NCBI GenBank assembly: GCA_004296865.1 | Contig: SCVQ01000069.1 | Span: forward strand, 1-7,845 | Length of the DNA stretch: 7,845 bases | Origin: Nitrospirota bacterium | Lineage (GTDB): Bacteria > Nitrospirota > Nitrospiria > Nitrospirales > Nitrospiraceae | Direction: 5' to 3' | In this document: positions 6,470 through 7,845 of the stretch, piece by piece | Layout: each line of letters begins with the position of its first letter | Numbering within the stretch: the first letter of the stretch is position 1 | Notes under the pieces: model-generated | What the model was told of the DNA's origin: nothing | Database searches by the model: none | What the model saw: the letters and a program-made list of their open reading frames with translations, nothing else | Position numbers and translations under genes: made by a program

Positions 6470-6757
6470 ATGAAATTTGTGATACTCGGCTTTGACGGAC
6501 CGGACGGCGCGGTAAAACGCAAGATCCACCGACCGGCTCACCTGGCTCGGATGGAAGCGCTGGACGCGCAAGGACGCATTGTGCTGGCCGGTCCCCTGAC
6601 GGACAAAACCGGCAGCCTCATTGTCATCGAGGCCGACTCCCTTGAGGAGGCGGAAGCCTTTGCCAAAGAGGACCCCTATACTCTACAAGGAGTCTTTGCG
6701 CGAGTTGAAGTCCACCCCTTCACGCAGGTTTTTCCGAAAGAGCACAGCCCGCAATAG
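6470..6757 (+). CDS. YciI-like family protein
   Basis: The 95-residue protein fits the YciI-like fold (dimeric alpha-beta ferredoxin-like). It starts with a beta strand KFVILGFDGPDG, followed by RKIHRPAHLARMEAL (near 17-31) with the kept His24, then GRIVLAGPLTDKTGSLIVIE (near 35-54), EEAEAFAKEDPY with Asp68 of the kept DPY, and a closing strand VFARVEVHPFTQVF. In this family the His and Asp form a putative active-site pair, and some relatives are dehalogenase-like or muconolactone-isomerase-like; the substrate of this one cannot be told. The full length is typical. It begins 84 bases after the DUF2203 gene and ends 10 bases before the TPR gene. The ribosome site is poor: only AGG some 14 bases before the ATG. 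Confidence 0.88.
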   Translation: MKFVILGFDGPDGAVKRKIHRPAHLARMEALDAQGRIVLAGPLTDKTGSLIVIEADSLEEAEAFAKEDPYTLQGVFARVEVHPFTQVFPKEHSPQ

Positions 6758-6767
6758 TCCCACGGCT

Positions 6768-7682
6768 ATGGACAGGCGCTTTCTTATACCCTGCATGATC
6801 GTTGCCGCCGTTTTTTCTCTCGCCCCTGCTTACGCTCAGAACATAAAAGTGATTGTGGCGGACGCCTCCTACGTCATGGGCGATTCGGACACGCTGGCCG
6901 GGGCGGAGGAGAACGCCCTCTTGCGGGCCAAGCGAAAAGCCGTTGAAGAGGCCGGGGTCTATATTGAAGCGTCTTCGACCGATGTCGAAACCCACACCGG
7001 CAGTGCCACTATGCACTTGAACCAGTTAAGCGTGCGAACGATCACCGCCGCCGTCACGGAAACCGACATCTTGGAAAAACGGCGCTCCCTGGACGGTGAC
7101 CGGCCCACGTTTTACGTCAAAATTAGAGCCACCGTGCACTTGGACATGTTGGCGGAAGCGGTGAAGCGCCTGACGTCGGACGAGCAATTGGCCGCCCATC
7201 ATCGCCAACTGCAGACCGAAAACAGCCAGTTGAAGACACAGCTGGAGAGCCTGCGCGAGCAACTTCAGGCCTCCGGACCCCGGCGCGAGCCGGCCTCGAC
7301 GCTGAAAACTCGCCGCGCCGCCATTGAGCTGGGACAGGCCGCCATCCAATCACATAGCCTCCCGGAGAAAATCGACCTGGCCTCTCGCGCCATCGCCGCA
7401 GACGACCTCTATCCAAACGCTTACATCATCCGGGGCCAGACGTATCTACACATTGCCTCCCTGACATTCTCGAACGGCGCCACCCGAAGCCAGATCAGCC
7501 CCTATGTGGAGCGCGCGATCGCGGACTTTGATCGGGCACTGACCCTTGACCCTTCCAGCACCTGGGCCTTGCTGGGGCGAGGCGACGCCTTCACCTGGCA
7601 AAAAAAATGCGGGAAGCGGCCGGGGATTACGAGCGGCTTCTGCGTCTCGACCCTCTGTTCGACGTGGCGCGCCAGCGGCTGA
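6768..7682 (+). CDS. Secreted coiled-coil/TPR protein, zero-frame part
   Basis: The zero frame gives 304 residues. Residues 1-23 are a signal peptide (MDRRFLIPCMIVAAVFSLA, then PAYA before Gln24), so the product is exported. Residues 25-135 form a conserved-looking domain with VADASYVMGDSDTLAGAEEN, ALLRAKRKAVEEAGVYIE and FYVKIRATVHLDM, resembling the LPP20/FlgT N-terminal type (my inference). Residues 137-168 are a Gln/Glu/Leu-rich coiled coil, and 183-280 hold TPR helices (AIADFDRALTLDPSS, ALLGRGDAF). After Lys280, at a run of eight A, the frame leaves the TPR pattern, runs 24 residues (CGKRPG...) and stops. The TPR pattern continues in the -1 frame, so the full protein is probably longer. 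ATG at 6768 is chosen because the signal peptide begins there; upstream codons in this frame overlap the YciI-like gene. No Shine-Dalgarno sequence is seen. Confidence 0.75.
   Translation: MDRRFLIPCMIVAAVFSLAPAYAQNIKVIVADASYVMGDSDTLAGAEENALLRAKRKAVEEAGVYIEASSTDVETHTGSATMHLNQLSVRTITAAVTETDILEKRRSLDGDRPTFYVKIRATVHLDMLAEAVKRLTSDEQLAAHHRQLQTENSQLKTQLESLREQLQASGPRREPASTLKTRRAAIELGQAAIQSHSLPEKIDLASRAIAADDLYPNAYIIRGQTYLHIASLTFSNGATRSQISPYVERAIADFDRALTLDPSSTWALLGRGDAFTWQKKCGKRPGITSGFCVSTLCSTWRASG
7600..7640 (+). other. Frameshift point: A8 run, slippery heptamer and downstream stem
   Basis: Eight A residues occupy 7600-7607. In the zero frame the codons are CAA AAA AAA TGC, so A AAA AAA (7601-7607) stands in exact slippery register, and a -1 slip makes the next codon ATG (7607-7609). 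Five bases later, GAAGC (7613-7617) can pair with GCTTC (7636-7640), with a further GC/GC pair inside after a G-G mismatch. This spacing suits -1 ribosomal frameshifting. The same run could also gain an A by polymerase slippage, by mutation or by a sequencing error. Confidence 0.55.
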
Positions 7683-7845
7683 TCGCGCTCTCGACCACCA
7701 CGGCCAAGAAGCAGGTCGCAGCCAAACAGTGGCGCCAAGCCTTGTCCACCCTGGACAAAGTGCTCCGGGCCGATACCCCCCAGAGCTGGGTGGCGCAGGA
7801 GAAGGACGCCTACCTGCTGCGGAGCCAGATCTACACCGAACTGGG
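7607..7845 (+). CDS. TPR protein continued in the -1 frame (open at window end)
   Basis: From the last A of the A-run this frame stays open for 79 codons to the window edge. It begins MREAAGDYERLLRLDPLFDV, the second helix of a TPR whose first helix (WALLGRGDAFTWQKK) is in the preceding frame. It goes on with AAKQWRQALSTLDKVLRAD and KDAYLLRSQIYTEL, again TPR-like. Joining the frames at Lys-Lys-Met places Gly8, Ala10, Phe11, Ala20, Tyr24 and Pro32 of the TPR consensus exactly. This piece is therefore the continuation of the gene starting at 6768. An independent start at ATG 7607 is unlikely, because it would begin mid-repeat and has no ribosome site. Confidence 0.7.
   Translation, partial: MREAAGDYERLLRLDPLFDVARQRLIALSTTTAKKQVAAKQWRQALSTLDKVLRADTPQSWVAQEKDAYLLRSQIYTEL

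Noticed and set aside
1..7845. CRISPR array, insertion sequence, attachment site or replication origin
   Set aside because: No regularly spaced repeats, no transposase or integrase, no tRNA end duplication and no DnaA-box cluster was seen.

Overview
The window is GC-rich chromosomal DNA from a bacterium. I infer a Nitrospira-like (Nitrospirota) organism from the gene order rho–rpmE–prfA–prmC–murA–hisG and from the style of the proteins, but no rRNA or other decisive marker is present, so the assignment is tentative. Geobacter-type bacteria share much of this order.

Left and central part (1–5486), all on the minus strand. Read in the direction of transcription: rho (transcription terminator factor), rpmE (zinc-type ribosomal protein L31), a strong intrinsic terminator, a short tandem repeat, prfA (release factor 1), prmC (methyltransferase acting on the GGQ glutamine of release factors), a heptad-repeat inverted repeat, murA (first committed step of peptidoglycan synthesis) and the 5' part of hisG (first step of histidine synthesis, cut by the window edge). 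The prfA/prmC and murA/hisG pairs overlap by 4 bases (ATGA), which suggests translational coupling. The set joins termination of transcription and of translation with an envelope and an amino-acid gene.

Divergent spacer (5487–5971). This stretch is less GC-rich than its neighbours. It holds a good sigma70-type promoter pointing at rho (perfect TTGACA, 17-base spacer, TACTAT), which would give the rho message a 5' leader of roughly 335 nt with at least two hairpins. I see no RNA gene in it.

Right part (5972–7845), plus strand. It holds a DUF2203 family protein, a YciI-like small protein and a secreted protein with an N-terminal conserved domain, a coiled coil and TPR repeats. The three genes lie close together and none has a clear Shine-Dalgarno sequence. 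The TPR gene is interrupted at a run of eight A residues. A shift of -1 there, on an in-register A AAA AAA heptamer with a small hairpin 5 nt downstream, restores a TPR unit in exact 34-residue register, and that frame stays open to the window end. This is the most interesting item: recoding, transcript slippage, a real mutation or a sequence error.
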